Assembly: GCA_040381215.1 (NCBI GenBank) | Contig: JBEIHO010000004.1 | Location: forward strand, 1 to 64,000 | Length of the DNA stretch: 64,000 bases | Reading direction: 5' to 3' | DNA from: SZUA-430 sp040381215 | GTDB lineage: Bacteria; Pseudomonadota; Alphaproteobacteria; Micropepsales; Micropepsaceae | In this document: positions 24,167 to 32,038 of the stretch, piece after piece | Layout: each line of letters opens with the position of its first letter | How positions within the stretch are numbered: position 1 is the first letter of the stretch | Notes under the pieces: model-generated | Database searches by the model: none | The model's input: only the letters and a program-made list of their open reading frames with translations | What the model was told of the DNA's origin: nothing | Position numbers and translations under genes: made by a program

Positions 24167-24937
24167 ATGCCTCCTCGCAACCCCAGCATCGACAACCGCA
24201 AGCGCAAATTGGCGCCAAGCTACCGGTTGCCGGCCCTCGACCCCGATTTCCTGCTGGGTGATTCGATGCGCGGTGTCCGCTTCATGCTCGAATACGCAAA
24301 GGCCGAAGAGACGCTGCGCCAGGCAGGCATCCGCTCCACCATTGTCGTGTTCGGCTCGGCACGCGCCCAACCCGGCTCCCAGCATTACGAGCACGCCCGC
24401 GTCTTCGGCCGCATCGCTTCCGAGCGCGGCGGTGCCCTCATTCGCAATGGAGGCCTGCATGACAATGTCATCGCCACCGGCGGCGGACCCGGCATCATGG
24501 AGGCCGCCAATCGCGGCGCAGCCGATGCCGGCGCCTTGTCCGTCGGCTTCAACATCCGCCTGCCCCACGAGCAGGAGCCCAACCCCTACTCGACCGCCGA
24601 ATTGACCTTTCAGTTCCACTACTTCGCCATGCGCAAGATGCACCTCGCCATGCGCGCCAACGGCCTCGTCGTGTTCCCGGGCGGCTTCGGCACGCTCGAC
24701 GAACTGTTCGAGATTCTGACCCTCCTCCAGACCGACAAGATCGCGCCCCTGCCGGTCGTGCTCTTCGACCGCAGCTTCTGGACAAGCCTCGTCAACTTCG
24801 ACGTCCTGGTCGACAAGGGCATGATCGTGGCAGAGGACCTCAAGCTGTTCAGCTATGCCGAAAGCGCCGAGGAAATCTGGTCCAACATGGTCACGTCCGG
24901 CCTGTCGATGCACGCCGTGCGCAGTGGCGGGGAATAG
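24167..24937 (+). CDS. LOG-family (TIGR00730) nucleotide phosphoribohydrolase-like protein
   Basis: A 256-residue Rossmann-like protein often misannotated as lysine decarboxylase. The diagnostic motifs are GGGPGIMEAANRGA and FPGGFGTLDELFE (PGGxGTxxE). In plants LOG enzymes release cytokinin bases from riboside 5'-monophosphates, and bacterial homologues hydrolyse AMP-like nucleotides, which is the likely activity here. The N-terminal extension (about 30 residues, basic) and the HEQEPNPY insert place it in the longer bacterial group. The ATG at 24167 has AGGAAAGAG seven bases upstream; the frame is open further back. Confidence 0.9.
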   Translation: MPPRNPSIDNRKRKLAPSYRLPALDPDFLLGDSMRGVRFMLEYAKAEETLRQAGIRSTIVVFGSARAQPGSQHYEHARVFGRIASERGGALIRNGGLHDNVIATGGGPGIMEAANRGAADAGALSVGFNIRLPHEQEPNPYSTAELTFQFHYFAMRKMHLAMRANGLVVFPGGFGTLDELFEILTLLQTDKIAPLPVVLFDRSFWTSLVNFDVLVDKGMIVAEDLKLFSYAESAEEIWSNMVTSGLSMHAVRSGGE

Positions 24938-24942
24938 GCGCC

Positions 24943-25389
24943 TCAGCGCCGCGGACTGCAGACCGGGTCGCTCGCGCCTTCGGGAAGGACGCATTCCACG
25001 CCGACATCGCCTTCCGTCGCGCGCGTAACGGCATCGGCAAGCGACAGGCGTACGCCGTCCTTGGCCGTTGCCTTCAGCAATTTCTCGATCCGGCCGGCCG
25101 ACAGCGTCGGGCCATCCTCCGCCCGCCGCAGCGAGAACCAGCCACGCCGCGGCGCAGCGCGCTTCGCCGACAGCCCCAGCACCGTGTTCAGCAACGACGG
25201 CTTGCGCGCCGGCGCCGCGCTCTCGATCTGCGCCAGCAGCGTACCGGCCTGGTTCAGCGTCGATGCCAGCTGCGCCCGAGCGCCGTGCAGCGAGGAAGCG
25301 GGCCCATCGGTCTTTCGCGCCTTCGCCTCGGCGACCAGCTTGTTGACCAGCTCGGAGACGGCTGCGCCGTTCTTGTGTGTCGTGGACAT
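24943..25389 (-). CDS. Small protein of unknown function, partner of the gene at 25402
   Basis: A 148-residue soluble, mostly helical protein starting MSTTHKNGAAVSELVNKLV, with an Ala-rich central stretch, a basic segment (KRAAPRRGWFSLRRA) and a Cys-containing end (VGVECVLPEGASDPVC). No family recognised. It lies 12 bases after the end of the proteasome-fold-like gene on the same strand, so the two are very likely one transcript and may work together, for example as enzyme and adaptor or inhibitor. That is inference from spacing alone. Confidence 0.6.
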   Translation of the reverse strand: MSTTHKNGAAVSELVNKLVAEAKARKTDGPASSLHGARAQLASTLNQAGTLLAQIESAAPARKPSLLNTVLGLSAKRAAPRRGWFSLRRAEDGPTLSAGRIEKLLKATAKDGVRLSLADAVTRATEGDVGVECVLPEGASDPVCSPRR

Positions 25390-25401
25390 GGTCAGATCAC
25401 C

Positions 25402-26709
25402 TCACATGCTGTGGCGCAGCCACTCGGCCCGCCCCTTGGTCAACCGGATCGCCAGGATGGGCTGCGCCACCGACTGGCTGCCCGTCAGTTCATGCTCGAT
25501 CACCGACAGCACGATCATCTTGGTCGCGTGCTCGGCCAGTTGCTCGGGCGGAGACGAGTTGACGACCTCGGCAACCCGCATCTCCATGGCATGGCGCGCA
25601 ATGTCATCTCCCGCCATCAGGATCGCGCGCGACAGGGCCAGAGGCGCCTGCGAGAACGTCTGCAGCACCGACTTGCCCAGCCCCGCATCCTTCTTCGAGA
25701 CTTCCGCCGACACCGAGTTCAGCAGCGAGTCGATCCCCTGCCGCATCAGCTGGAACATCAGGTACTTGTAGCCCGGCTGCGCGCCCCGCAGCAGCGCATC
25801 GATCAGGTCGGCCTGCGCATAGGATTGTATGATCGCCGGCTCCGCATTGGACGGCATGCCCGCCGAGACCAGCTGGTGCTTCACGATACCGCCAAACGCC
25901 GAACCGATGCGCAAATCCACATAGGAAGGACGAATGTCATCGGTCCCGAAGCCGGTCAGCACCACGCCGGTCTGCGGCACACCCGGCGCCATCCAGTCCG
26001 TCAGGCACGACGCAACGGCAACCTCAGCAAGCTGGGTCTTCAATTCGCCCGCAAGCACGCCCGGTCCGAACAGCGCATCGGTCATGCCCTCGATCAGCTT
26101 CGGCAGGTACTGCTCGATCAGCTGCACGAGCCGCGGCGAGCTTTCACCGATCAGCGGACGCTTCTGCGGCGGGGTGCCATGCGGCAGGAACAGGTTCTGG
26201 AAATACGTGCCGGCGTACTGCGTCTCGAAGCGCAGCATGTCGAGCCCGCGGCTCAGCGCCGCCTCGTCCGCGCGGCCCTTCCGGTCCGCCGCCAGCTCGA
26301 TGCACTGCTGGTAGCGCTGCAGCATCGCGGCGACATAGATGGCAAAGTGCAGCCGCTCCTGCCCCTCGTCGATGGGAAGCAGCTTGTTGGCCTTGGCGTC
26401 GGCGCCCGACGTCCAGCGCCCGAGGAAGCGAACCATCGCCTCCGCCACCAGCGCGACGGAAGTCCCGCGCGAAGCCGTGGTCGAGCGGAACGTCTCGAAC
26501 ACCGTTCCCCACGGATACCGATAGAACTCCGCGACGTCGAAGATCCTGGCCGCGACCGGCATCTTCTCGTCCAGCAGGAACACCTTGTCGACGCCGCTCT
26601 GGTAGCGCACCGTCGCCGTCCCGTCCGGATGATATTCGATGGCCGTGAGCGCGCTGTCGGCCGCAAGCGCAGCCCCCTGCACGTTCAGCAGCATGACCTC
26701 TGACGTCAT
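25402..26709 (-). CDS. Putative N-terminal-threonine (proteasome/HslV-fold-like) hydrolase
   Basis: A 435-residue protein whose start resembles a proteasome beta or HslV subunit. After removal of Met, Thr is residue 1, hydrophobic strands follow, and AADS places Asp exactly at position 17, as in HslV (Thr1, Asp17). A Lys in GVDKVFLL could be the third residue (Lys33 in HslV), shifted by about eight residues in a hairpin. The AEFYRYPWGTVFETFR helix follows as in a group of unassigned bacterial ADSAVT-type proteins I recall. The remaining about 330 residues are helical and unrecognised. The ATG at 26709 is chosen for this register. Activity is inferred, not shown. Confidence 0.6.
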   Translation of the reverse strand: MTSEVMLLNVQGAALAADSALTAIEYHPDGTATVRYQSGVDKVFLLDEKMPVAARIFDVAEFYRYPWGTVFETFRSTTASRGTSVALVAEAMVRFLGRWTSGADAKANKLLPIDEGQERLHFAIYVAAMLQRYQQCIELAADRKGRADEAALSRGLDMLRFETQYAGTYFQNLFLPHGTPPQKRPLIGESSPRLVQLIEQYLPKLIEGMTDALFGPGVLAGELKTQLAEVAVASCLTDWMAPGVPQTGVVLTGFGTDDIRPSYVDLRIGSAFGGIVKHQLVSAGMPSNAEPAIIQSYAQADLIDALLRGAQPGYKYLMFQLMRQGIDSLLNSVSAEVSKKDAGLGKSVLQTFSQAPLALSRAILMAGDDIARHAMEMRVAEVVNSSPPEQLAEHATKMIVLSVIEHELTGSQSVAQPILAIRLTKGRAEWLRHSM

Positions 26710-26925
26710 CTGTCCCCATTCCCCCCAAAGGGCACCACGGCGCGCACGCGCGCCAGGCACCGGCAGCCCGGGGCCCCAACCCCGCACCGCGCCCCTGAAT
26801 AGAGCCAACAATCGCCGAAAAGGGCAATGGCCAAGCTCGTGCCCGACCGCCCGGGAATTCCCCTGCCAGGCGAAAACGTGAGGATCGCAAGCCCGCCCGC
26901 CGCATTTTCCCGCGGCCTGAGGGCG

Positions 26926-27513
26926 TCAGGGCAACAGGGCATCCTCGACGAAGTCGAGCCGGTCCTGCCCGAAGAACAATTCCCCGTTCACGAAGAACGA
27001 GGGCGCCCCGAACACGCCGCGCGCGACCGCGCCTTCGGTGTTTGCCTTGAGCTTCTCCTTCACGTCCGCCCGCTCGATGCGGGTCATGAAGTCCTCGGGC
27101 TTGATGCCGACGTCGCGCAGGACATGCGCGATCTCACCCTGGTCGTTCAGGTTGCGCGTATGCGCCCACATCGCATCGAACATGGCATTCACATAGATGT
27201 CGAACAGCGGCGTCTGCTGATAGGCAACCGCCCCGCGCATGAGCGGCAATGTATTGACCGGGAAATGGGTGTTGAAGTTCATCACCACACCATAGCGCTT
27301 CGCAAAGCGCGCAAGGTCGCTGTTCATGTAGCGCGCCTTCGCAGGGATCATCGCCGGCGAGGCATTTCCCGTCGCCTTGAAGACGGCGCCCAGCAGGATC
27401 GGCGTCCACGTGATCCGCGCCCCATGCCGCGCCGCGATCTTCGGCAACTGCTTGTAGGCGAGAAAGGTCGTTGGGCTTCCAAAGTCGAACAGGAACTCGA
27501 CACTCTTCGTCAT
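26926..27513 (-). CDS. 2-hydroxychromene-2-carboxylate isomerase-like (DsbA-fold) protein
   Basis: A 195-residue thioredoxin-fold protein of the DsbA/kappa-GST group. It opens with SVEFLFDFGSPTTFLAYKQL, in which the active-site region has Ser-Pro in place of CxxC, as in NahD-type 2-hydroxychromene-2-carboxylate isomerases. GVFGAPSFFVNGELFFGQDR near the C-terminus is the cis-Pro and glutathione-binding segment. It probably performs a glutathione-dependent isomerisation of an aromatic or conjugated substrate. Two adjacent ATGs occur (27516 and 27513); GGTGA spacing favours the second. No aromatic-degradation genes adjoin. Confidence 0.88.
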   Translation of the reverse strand: MTKSVEFLFDFGSPTTFLAYKQLPKIAARHGARITWTPILLGAVFKATGNASPAMIPAKARYMNSDLARFAKRYGVVMNFNTHFPVNTLPLMRGAVAYQQTPLFDIYVNAMFDAMWAHTRNLNDQGEIAHVLRDVGIKPEDFMTRIERADVKEKLKANTEGAVARGVFGAPSFFVNGELFFGQDRLDFVEDALLP

Positions 27514-27632
27514 CATGTCACCATTTGAAAGCCTGGCCGGCACAGGCGCCGCAACCGAAGCGCAGTCTGCAGCATCCAGCCCCGGCCCGCAATGCGCGTG
27601 GTCACAAAGCCAAGGCCCCGCAGGACACGCCC

Positions 27633-29219
27633 CTACCCCTCTGCACCCACGAAGGCCAGCGCCTGCGTCGCCATCCGAAGACCATGGTGCTGCTTCAGTT
27701 CGGTGTTGAGATAGCGGTTCGTCGCAGCCGCAAGCACATCGGCAAGCGGCCCCTGCCCGACCCACGCGATCTCCTCGGCCACGGCAGACAGGACCTTCAC
27801 GCGATGGCAGGAAAAGATCGGATCCCGGATGCCGTGGTCATGCAGCTGCGCTCGTTCCCGCGAGAGAAAATCGCCGATGTCGCCCACCGCCCACCCTGCT
27901 TCGGCATCGCGCCCGATGAACGGCGACACACGTCCCAGGAAACACCCCATCTGAAGCAGGGCCTGCGGCCAGAGCGTCGGATCCTCGTCACAAATGCGCC
28001 GAACCGCATTGGCGAAGGTCAGCATATGCGTGAAATCAAGCCAGCCGACATTGTGCGACACCGGCTTTTCGACATGCACGCTGACCGTCAGGTCGAAGCG
28101 GAGCATCGCCATGGCGCTCGCCGCCAGCAGGATGCGATAGAGATCTGCAGGATCACCGCCGAGCTCCAGCACACGCTCCAGCGTCGCGGGCACCGAGAGG
28201 TGCAGAAAGTCCCAGGGTTCAAGACCCGGCCGGCGCACCGCCGCCTCCCACCGCGCCAGGGCCGGCGCATAACTGCGAAACTCCGGGATCCGGTCCTCGC
28301 GGTTCGCATGGACAATGCTGCGGACAAGCGAAAGAAGGACAGGCTCCGCGGCCTCGGTGCCAAGCAGGCCGATCAGTTCGAACGCCTTGACGGTATAGAT
28401 CGCCGAGTGCCCATAGTCCTGGTAATGCGAAAGCGCCGCCCTGCCGAAGGCCCGCTGCAGCTCGGCCAGTGGCAATGTGGCAGCCAGCGCCCCGCGCACA
28501 TAGGACCCGGCGAGATCCTCCTGCTCGCGCTCCATCGCATCAAGGAAACCCTCCAGGCGCCATGGCCTGCTGTCGGCAGCAAACGGCTTGGCAGGCTGGC
28601 GCAACGTATCCCACGCAACATGCGACACGGTTTCGGACAGGGCGACCAGGCGTCGCGCATCGTCGGACGCATTCCGGTGCAGGCCGATCCAGTCCGCCAT
28701 CGCCGCGAACCCGTGCGCCATGCCGTATTCGTGGCGGTCAGCGCGAGCAGCGACCACGGCACGCAGGGCCACCATCGGATCGCCACAGGCCTTCAGGAAC
28801 CGCGCCAGTTCGCGCGCGATGCGGCCGCGGTCATCGTCCTCGACGGCTGCAAGCAGTTGCGTGATCGCCAGCGCCTGCATTTCCGTTGCAGGAGGATCCG
28901 AGACATCGACGAGAATTCGCCCGTCTCGCACGTCGACCGGATAAAGCCTGAGCTTGTCGCCGCCCACCAGCGCCTCACCCGACGCCAGGTCGAACTTCCA
29001 GTTATGCCAGTTGCACGTGAGCGTACAGGCGTCGCCCGACGCCCCTCCGCCCAGCGTCCCCTCGCTCAGCGGATAGCCCTCATGCGGGCAGCGATTGTTG
29101 CAGGCAACAACCCGGTCGCCGGCCTTCATGAGCAACAGCTGCCGTCCACCCGCCTTGAACACGCGTCGCCCGCGTGCCGACAGGTCCTCGAGGCTCCCCG
29201 CATCGACCCAGTTCCCCAC
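27633..29219 (-). CDS. Rieske [2Fe-2S] domain fused to a large unknown helical domain
   Basis: A 528-residue protein. Residues about 5-108 are a Rieske domain with Cys44-x-His46 (RCPHEG) and Cys69-x2-His72 (CNWHNWKF), enough to hold one [2Fe-2S] cluster. The remaining 420 residues are helical and do not match the oxygenase alpha-subunit domain. They have His-containing stretches such as YQDYGHSAIYT, DFLHLSV and SHNVGWLDFTHML that could bind a metal. The GTG start has a perfect AAGGAGAT site. It is divergent from a SufR-like Fe-S regulator across 85 bases, so expression probably responds to Fe-S or redox status. A redox or oxygenation role is inferred. Confidence 0.82.
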   Translation of the reverse strand: MGNWVDAGSLEDLSARGRRVFKAGGRQLLLMKAGDRVVACNNRCPHEGYPLSEGTLGGGASGDACTLTCNWHNWKFDLASGEALVGGDKLRLYPVDVRDGRILVDVSDPPATEMQALAITQLLAAVEDDDRGRIARELARFLKACGDPMVALRAVVAARADRHEYGMAHGFAAMADWIGLHRNASDDARRLVALSETVSHVAWDTLRQPAKPFAADSRPWRLEGFLDAMEREQEDLAGSYVRGALAATLPLAELQRAFGRAALSHYQDYGHSAIYTVKAFELIGLLGTEAAEPVLLSLVRSIVHANREDRIPEFRSYAPALARWEAAVRRPGLEPWDFLHLSVPATLERVLELGGDPADLYRILLAASAMAMLRFDLTVSVHVEKPVSHNVGWLDFTHMLTFANAVRRICDEDPTLWPQALLQMGCFLGRVSPFIGRDAEAGWAVGDIGDFLSRERAQLHDHGIRDPIFSCHRVKVLSAVAEEIAWVGQGPLADVLAAATNRYLNTELKQHHGLRMATQALAFVGAEG

Positions 29220-29236
29220 GGCATCTCCTTTTAAGA

Positions 29237-29248
29237 AAGCATTTGCTT
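29237..29248. promoter_or_regulatory. Palindrome in Rieske/SufR-like intergenic region, candidate operator
   Basis: AAGC-ATTT-GCTT is a perfect 4-base inverted repeat in the AT-rich divergent region (29220-29304), close to the Rieske gene start. The opposite end, near the regulator, has a second AT-rich block with TTTATTTATGAAATA. The dyad is short, so this is only a candidate. Confidence 0.3.
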
Positions 29249-29304
29249 ACATAAATATGATCCCGCCCATTGATTTACGCAAGCACTTTATTTATGAAAT
29301 ACCC

Positions 29305-29955
29305 ATGAGCCCCGTGACCGCCACCGCCGCCCAGCGCAACATCATCGACCACCTCAAGCGCAATGGCCCCGCGGGGGCAACGGCCCTCGCCGCCACGCTT
29401 GGCGTGACCTCTGTCGCCGTGCGCCAGCACCTCGCCGCCCTGGAAGAGGCGGGCCTTGTTGTCATGGAAGAGGCCCGCAAGCAGGGCGCACGGGGCAGGC
29501 CGCCCGCCGCCTGGCGTCTCACCCCGCTCGCAGACGCCGTCTTTGCAGACACGCATGCAGAACTGTCGGTCGAACTCGTGGCCAACGTACGCGAGGTCTT
29601 CGGCGAGACCGGCCTCACCCGGCTGATCGAGGCCAGGACCACGCAGCAGGCCGCCACCTACAAGGCAGCCATGCAGGGCGCAGCGTCGCTGAAGGAAAGG
29701 GTTCGCCGCCTCGCCAGGCTGCGCACCGACGCGGGCTACATGGCCGAGATGAAGACAGCCGCCGACGGCTTCCTGCTGATCGAGAACCACTGCCCGATCT
29801 GCCGCGCGGCCCGTGCCTGCAACGCCCTGTGCCGGCAGGAACAGGACGTCTTCCGCTCAACGCTCGGGCCCGACGTCAGCATCGAGCGCACCGAGCACAT
29901 CATCGCAGGCGCCCGGCGCTGCACCTACGCCATCCGCCAGAAGAAAGCGTCCTGA
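29305..29955 (+). CDS. SufR-like Fe-S-binding transcriptional regulator
   Basis: A 216-residue regulator. Residues about 8-62 are a DeoR/ArsR-type winged HTH (GATALAATLGVTSVAVRQHLAALEE) with a GRPPAAWRLT wing. The C-terminal part carries HCPIC, ALCRQEQ and GARRCTYAI. Cys163, Cys176 and Cys206 match the spacing of the three cluster ligands of cyanobacterial SufR (Cys164, 177, 205), so a [4Fe-4S] or [2Fe-2S] sensor is likely. Cys166 and Cys172 are extra. The frame is open upstream, but ATG 29305 fits the family. It is divergent from the Rieske-domain gene, its probable target. No suf operon is in the window. Confidence 0.88.
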   Translation: MSPVTATAAQRNIIDHLKRNGPAGATALAATLGVTSVAVRQHLAALEEAGLVVMEEARKQGARGRPPAAWRLTPLADAVFADTHAELSVELVANVREVFGETGLTRLIEARTTQQAATYKAAMQGAASLKERVRRLARLRTDAGYMAEMKTAADGFLLIENHCPICRAARACNALCRQEQDVFRSTLGPDVSIERTEHIIAGARRCTYAIRQKKAS

Positions 29956-29966
29956 GAAATCCCCTG

Positions 29967-30731
29967 TCACCACTTCTCGATCCAGGGCCTGAGGTCCAGC
30001 TCGTGCGTCCACGCATCGCGCGGCTGCGCATGCAGCATCCAGTACATGTCTGCAATGTGGTCGGGTGACAGGATCCCGTCGTTTTCCTTCAGGGCATAGG
30101 CTTGCGGGAAATTGTCCCGGATGAAGGCCGTGTCGATCGCCCCGTCGACCACGACATGCGCGACGTGGATACCCTGCGGCCCCAGTTCGCGCGCCATGCT
30201 CTGCGCCAGCGCCCGCAGCGCATGCTTGCCGCCGGCAAAAGCCGCAAACCCGGCCCCGCCCCTCAGGCTTGCCGTCGCCCCGGTGAACAGGATCGTGCCC
30301 TTCTTGCGCGGCAGCATGCGCTTTGCAGCCTCGCGCCCCATCAGGAACCCGCCCAGCGCGCACATCTCCCAGACCTTGGTATAGACCCGTGCCGTCGTCT
30401 CGGTGATCGGGAAGCGGACATTGCCCCCGATGTTGAACACGGCCACCTCGACGGGTCCGATGTCCCGCTCGATCGTCTCGAACAGGTCGACCACGGCCGC
30501 CTCGTCGCGGGCGTCCGACCCGAAGCCATGCGCCACCCCACCCTCGGCCGCGATCTGCTGCAGCAGCGGTTCAAGCCGCCCGCGCTCGCGCCGCGTCACG
30601 CAGGCCACATGTCCTTCACGCGCGAAACGGCGCGCAATGGCACCGCCCGTGGCGTCTCCGGCCCCGACAACCAACGCCACGCCCTTGCCTGCCCTGTCCA
30701 AATCACGCCCCCGAACATGGTTAGGGATCAA
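29967..30731 (-). CDS. Atypical SDR-family protein lacking the catalytic Tyr
   Basis: A short-chain dehydrogenase-fold protein of up to 254 residues. The cofactor turn VVGAGDATGGAI is a variant of TGxxxGxG, the FTGATASLRG strand keeps a Ser, but the usual YxxxK reads FAGGK, so Phe replaces the catalytic Tyr while Lys remains. As I recall, homologues with FASAK or FAGGK are common in proteobacteria, so this is a subfamily feature rather than a mutation. It may not be a normal dehydrogenase. The start is uncertain: TTG at 30731, or TTG at 30701 with a GGGGG site before it. It is convergent with the SufR-like gene, 11 bases apart. Confidence 0.85.
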   Translation of the reverse strand: MIPNHVRGRDLDRAGKGVALVVGAGDATGGAIARRFAREGHVACVTRRERGRLEPLLQQIAAEGGVAHGFGSDARDEAAVVDLFETIERDIGPVEVAVFNIGGNVRFPITETTARVYTKVWEMCALGGFLMGREAAKRMLPRKKGTILFTGATASLRGGAGFAAFAGGKHALRALAQSMARELGPQGIHVAHVVVDGAIDTAFIRDNFPQAYALKENDGILSPDHIADMYWMLHAQPRDAWTHELDLRPWIEKW

Positions 30732-30985
30732 GCCTAACGGCTGGCACCCCGCAGGTCCATGAAGCCGTAAAGGCGCAGGATTTGCGGTCTCGACCCTGAT
30801 TTTTCCGATTCATGATGGTGAAACCAAAGCTTCATACTGTGCCGTTAAGCACGACCGGCGCACACATCTGCGCTTTGCATATCGCGCGGGCCGCGCTATG
30901 AATCGGACTGTCAACAGAAATCGTCGATCGCATCGAAGCGCCCGACGGTACCAGGATTGATTTGCGCAAGGACTGACGGATTACG

Positions 30986-31876
30986 ATGCGAAAGACGGGA
31001 ACGGTTAAGTGGTTCAACGAGGCCAAGGGCTTTGGCTTCATCCTGCCTGATGGCGGTGGATCGGATGTGTTTGTCCATGTCTCCGCTGTCTCTGCAGCAG
31101 GGGCCCAGTCCCTCGGCGAAGGCCAGAGGGTGTCCTTCGATATCGCCCAGGACCGTGGCAAGACCATGGCCTCCGAACTCAAGCTCGAAGGCCCGGCGCC
31201 CGCCCCATCGGGACGCGGCGGCTTCGGCGGTGACCGTGGCGGCTTCGGCGGTGACCGTGGCGGCTTTGGCGGTGATCGCGGTGATCGCGGCAACCGCGGG
31301 TTCGGTGACCGTGGCGGCTTCGGCGACCGTGGCGACCGTGGCGACCGCGGTGGTTTTGGTGATCGCGGTGATCGCGGTGATCGCGGCGGCTTCGGTGGAC
31401 CGCGCGGCCCACGCCAGAACGGCGATGGCGGCGGTCGCGGCTTCGGCCAGCGCTCGGGCCCTGGCGCCGGCCCCGGTGCAGGCCCGCGTCCCCATGCAGG
31501 CATCTTCGACGCCCTCAACATGGTGGTGATGCGCGTGAAGGACCTGCGGGTCGCACGCTCCTGGTACGAGCGCGTGCTTGAACTGCATGTGGTGGAAGAA
31601 AACGCCGCCGGCCAGACGGTTGTCCTCGACCTCGGTCGCGGCGCCAACCTGTGCCTCTGGCAGTTGGCCGTGGACGAAACCCTGGCCACCGCGCCGACGG
31701 CCGCAGCCTTCCCCAATTTCCGCACGGGCGACGTCGAAGGCACGCATGCCAAGCTCGAGGCGCTTGGCGTCCACGTGGCACCGCTGCGCGACACGGGCGG
31801 CATGAAGTGGTTCTCGTTCTTCGATCCGGACGGCAACCGCATCGACGTCATGCAGAACCGCCCGCGGTCCTTCTAG
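30986..31876 (+). CDS. Cold-shock domain - Gly/Arg/Asp-rich linker - VOC (glyoxalase-fold) fusion protein
   Basis: A 296-residue three-part protein. Residues 1-68 are a cold-shock domain with RNP1 (KGFGFIL) and RNP2 (VFVHVSAV). Residues about 76-168 are a low-complexity linker of repeated GGFGGDR, GDR and GFGDR units, resembling RGG-box RNA-binding or phase-separating segments. Residues about 176-292 are a VOC/glyoxalase-like domain (VVMRVKDLRVARSWYERVL to SFFDPDGNRIDVMQ). The usual metal His/Glu ligands at its ends are not evident (Asp in place of the final Glu), so it may bind rather than convert a ligand. It has a 254-base leader and a strong terminator, so it is a single-gene unit. Confidence 0.88.
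   Translation: MRKTGTVKWFNEAKGFGFILPDGGGSDVFVHVSAVSAAGAQSLGEGQRVSFDIAQDRGKTMASELKLEGPAPAPSGRGGFGGDRGGFGGDRGGFGGDRGDRGNRGFGDRGGFGDRGDRGDRGGFGDRGDRGDRGGFGGPRGPRQNGDGGGRGFGQRSGPGAGPGAGPRPHAGIFDALNMVVMRVKDLRVARSWYERVLELHVVEENAAGQTVVLDLGRGANLCLWQLAVDETLATAPTAAAFPNFRTGDVEGTHAKLEALGVHVAPLRDTGGMKWFSFFDPDGNRIDVMQNRPRSF
31211..31414 (+). repeat. Coding tandem repeats of the Gly/Arg/Asp/Phe linker
   Basis: Imperfect repeats of 9 to 21 bases encode GGFGGDR (three copies in a row) and then alternating GDR and GFGDR units. The repeats keep the frame, so copy number can change by slippage without breaking the protein. The stretch is Gly/Arg/Asp-rich with Phe every few residues and balanced charge. Confidence 0.8.
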
Positions 31877-31904
31877 GATCGCCCTGGCAGAGCTGATTTC
31901 GTGC

Positions 31905-31934
31905 GAACGCCCCGGCCGAAAGGCTGGGGCGTTC
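31905..31934 (+). terminator. Hairpin terminator after the cold-shock/VOC gene
   Basis: GAACGCCCCGGCC (31905-31917) pairs with GGCTGGGGCGTTC (31922-31934), a 13-base stem with one wobble and a GAAA tetraloop. It is followed by a modest AT-rich stretch. It is the strongest hairpin near the end of this gene. Confidence 0.7.
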
Positions 31935-32038
31935 AGCCATTCTTAGAGCCCCTGTCGTAGGATCCCTCCAAAGAGCACTGCCGGAAACACGTCCCTAACA
32001 GACGGTAAACCGGCAGCGCGCGCAGTGTGGACGGGCGC

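Noticed and set aside
27471..29234. 587-residue frame antisense to the Rieske gene
   Set aside because: The Rieske gene has a perfect ribosome site and CxH/CxxH motifs; the antisense frame is Arg/His-rich.
31211..31414. Non-coding minisatellite
   Set aside because: The repeats stay in frame within the cold-shock/VOC gene and encode a regular Gly/Arg/Asp/Phe linker.
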